The translations under genes were made by a program, and so were the position numbers. Shown piece after piece: positions 5,005 to 6,072 of a stretch of 6,072 nucleotides of DNA. The notes below the pieces were generated by a model that searched no databases, was not told the origin of the DNA, and saw nothing but the letters and a program-made list of their open reading frames with translations. Location: the NCBI GenBank assembly GCA_041627475.1, contig JBFKQZ010000195.1:1-6072 (forward strand). Reading direction: 5' to 3'. Positions within the stretch are counted from its first letter, which is position 1; every line of letters starts with the position of its first letter. This stretch comes from JBFGFG01 sp041627475 (GTDB lineage Bacteria > Actinomycetota > Nitriliruptoria > Nitriliruptorales > Nitriliruptoraceae).

Positions 5005-6072
5005 TCACGGCAGCGCGACGCGGCCCGGGTCGACCGGACCGACCACGGCGAGGTGGCGGACCCCGCCGAGGACCTCCTCGGCGAGGCCGCGCACGTCCTC
5101 GAGCGTGACCTGCTCGATGCGCTGCAGCACCGCGTCGGTGTCGAGCACCGGCAGGTCCGACGTGACCCAGCGACCGAGCCGGCTCATGCGGGACCCGACG
5201 TCCTCGCCGCCGAGCACCACGGCACCCTGGAGGCTGCCGCGCGCCCGTGCGACCTCCTCCTCGGTGAGCGTCGCCGGCAGCCGGTCCAGCTCGTCGAGCA
5301 GCACGGTCACCAGCTCCTCGTAGCGCTGCGGTGCCACACCGCCGTACACGCCCCACATCCCCGCGTCGCTCCACGAGCTCGTCCACGAGTACGTCGCGTA
5401 GCCGAGGCCGCGGTCCTCCCGCACGGCCTGGAACAGCCGGGACGACATGCCCGAGCCGAGGATCGTGTCGAGCACGCCCAGCGTCGCACGGCGCCCGTCG
5501 CCGAGCGTCACGCCCGCGCCGCCGATCGCGACGTGGACCTGCTCCGTCGGCCGGTGCAGCAGGGAGGTCGACGACTCTGCCACCGGGTCCGGCGTCCGGC
5601 GGGCGGGCCGCTCGCCACCACCGCGGCCGAGGTCGCCGAGGTGCGCGGCCACGAGGTCGCGGACGGCCGCGTGCTCGAGGTTGCCGGCCGCCGCGACCAC
5701 GACGTTCCCGGGGCGGTACCAGCGCTCGTAGAAGGCGTGGACCCGGTCACGCGGCATTGCCGCAACGCTCACCGCCGTACCCAGCGCGTCACGCGCCAGC
5801 GGGTCGTCGCCGACGACCTGCTCCACCAGCGCGGTCCCGGCGAGGTCCTCGGGCGTGTCGTTGTGGATGTCGATCTCCGACAGCACGACCTGCCGCTCGG
5901 CATCGACGTGCTCGGCCGTGTTGCGCGCCGACGTCAGCATGTCACCGATGACGTCGACCGCCAGTGGCAGGTCACGGTCCAGGACGCGGGCGTGGAAGCA
6001 GGTGAGCTCGCGCGTCGTGAACGCGTTCAGGTCGCCCCCGATCGCGTCGAACTCCTCGGCGATGTCCCGCGC
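5005..6072 (-). CDS. M16-family zinc metallopeptidase, N-terminus outside window
   Basis: The frame is open from the right edge to the TGA at 5007-5005, giving 355 residues. About 70 N-terminal residues, including the HxxEH zinc motif, lie outside the window, judging from a usual length near 420-440. The visible part begins just after that motif: EEFDAIGGDLNAFTTRE (6-22) is the typical following segment, and ERQVVLSEI (59-67) is the region that carries the third zinc ligand. The C-terminal M16 domain shows FYERWYRPGNV (114-124), RPTEQVH (174-180) and GMSSRLFQAVREDRGLGYATYS (about 208-229). These proteins resemble mitochondrial processing peptidase and Bacillus YmxG; the actinobacterial homologue lies next to pnp. 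No export signal can be judged. Whether the protein is active or a non-catalytic partner depends on residues outside the window. Confidence 0.93.
   Translation of the reverse strand, partial: ARDIAEEFDAIGGDLNAFTTRELTCFHARVLDRDLPLAVDVIGDMLTSARNTAEHVDAERQVVLSEIDIHNDTPEDLAGTALVEQVVGDDPLARDALGTAVSVAAMPRDRVHAFYERWYRPGNVVVAAAGNLEHAAVRDLVAAHLGDLGRGGGERPARRTPDPVAESSTSLLHRPTEQVHVAIGGAGVTLGDGRRATLGVLDTILGSGMSSRLFQAVREDRGLGYATYSWTSSWSDAGMWGVYGGVAPQRYEELVTVLLDELDRLPATLTEEEVARARGSLQGAVVLGGEDVGSRMSRLGRWVTSDLPVLDTDAVLQRIEQVTLEDVRGLAEEVLGGVRHLAVVGPVDPGRVALP

Overview
This window is very GC-rich and every gene I can support lies on the minus strand. The codon bias (third positions almost all G or C), the Shine-Dalgarno spacing and a dapB gene near an M16-family peptidase gene point to an actinobacterium. 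A deep-branching lineage such as Nitriliruptoria or Acidimicrobiia would fit, but that placement is a guess. Read in the direction of transcription (from 6072 down to 1), the order is: M16 metallopeptidase (start outside the window), a CREST/alkaline-ceramidase-like membrane hydrolase, a DsbB-family thiol oxidase, a membrane-anchored TlpA-like thioredoxin, dapB, and a long pentatricopeptide (PPR)-like repeat gene that runs off the left edge.

Right part (3977-6072): the M16 peptidase and the seven-helix ceramidase-like protein are 26 bp apart and probably co-transcribed. Middle part (2669-3875): the DsbB-like and TlpA-like genes are 7 bp apart and form a plausible disulfide-exchange pair acting outside the cytoplasmic membrane. 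dapB (1849-2619) follows after 49 bp and encodes the dihydrodipicolinate reductase step of lysine and diaminopimelate synthesis. In many actinobacteria dapB lies downstream of pnp and an M16 peptidase gene, so the three membrane or exported genes look like an insertion into, or local elaboration of, that neighbourhood.

Left part (1-1848): after a 140-bp gap holding a candidate promoter and a perfect 8-bp inverted repeat, a gene of at least 569 codons begins at 1708. Its first 494 residues form fourteen consecutive repeats of exactly 35 residues with the spacing and consensus positions of plant-type pentatricopeptide repeats (Ala at 20, Met/Leu at 27, Gly at 31, Pro at 34). PPR proteins are abundant in plant organelles and rare in bacteria, so this is the most striking item here. 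The repeats end in an acidic Pro/Ala-rich tail that continues beyond the window.

I see no RNA genes, mobile elements or CRISPR arrays. No gene-free stretch exceeds 140 bp.
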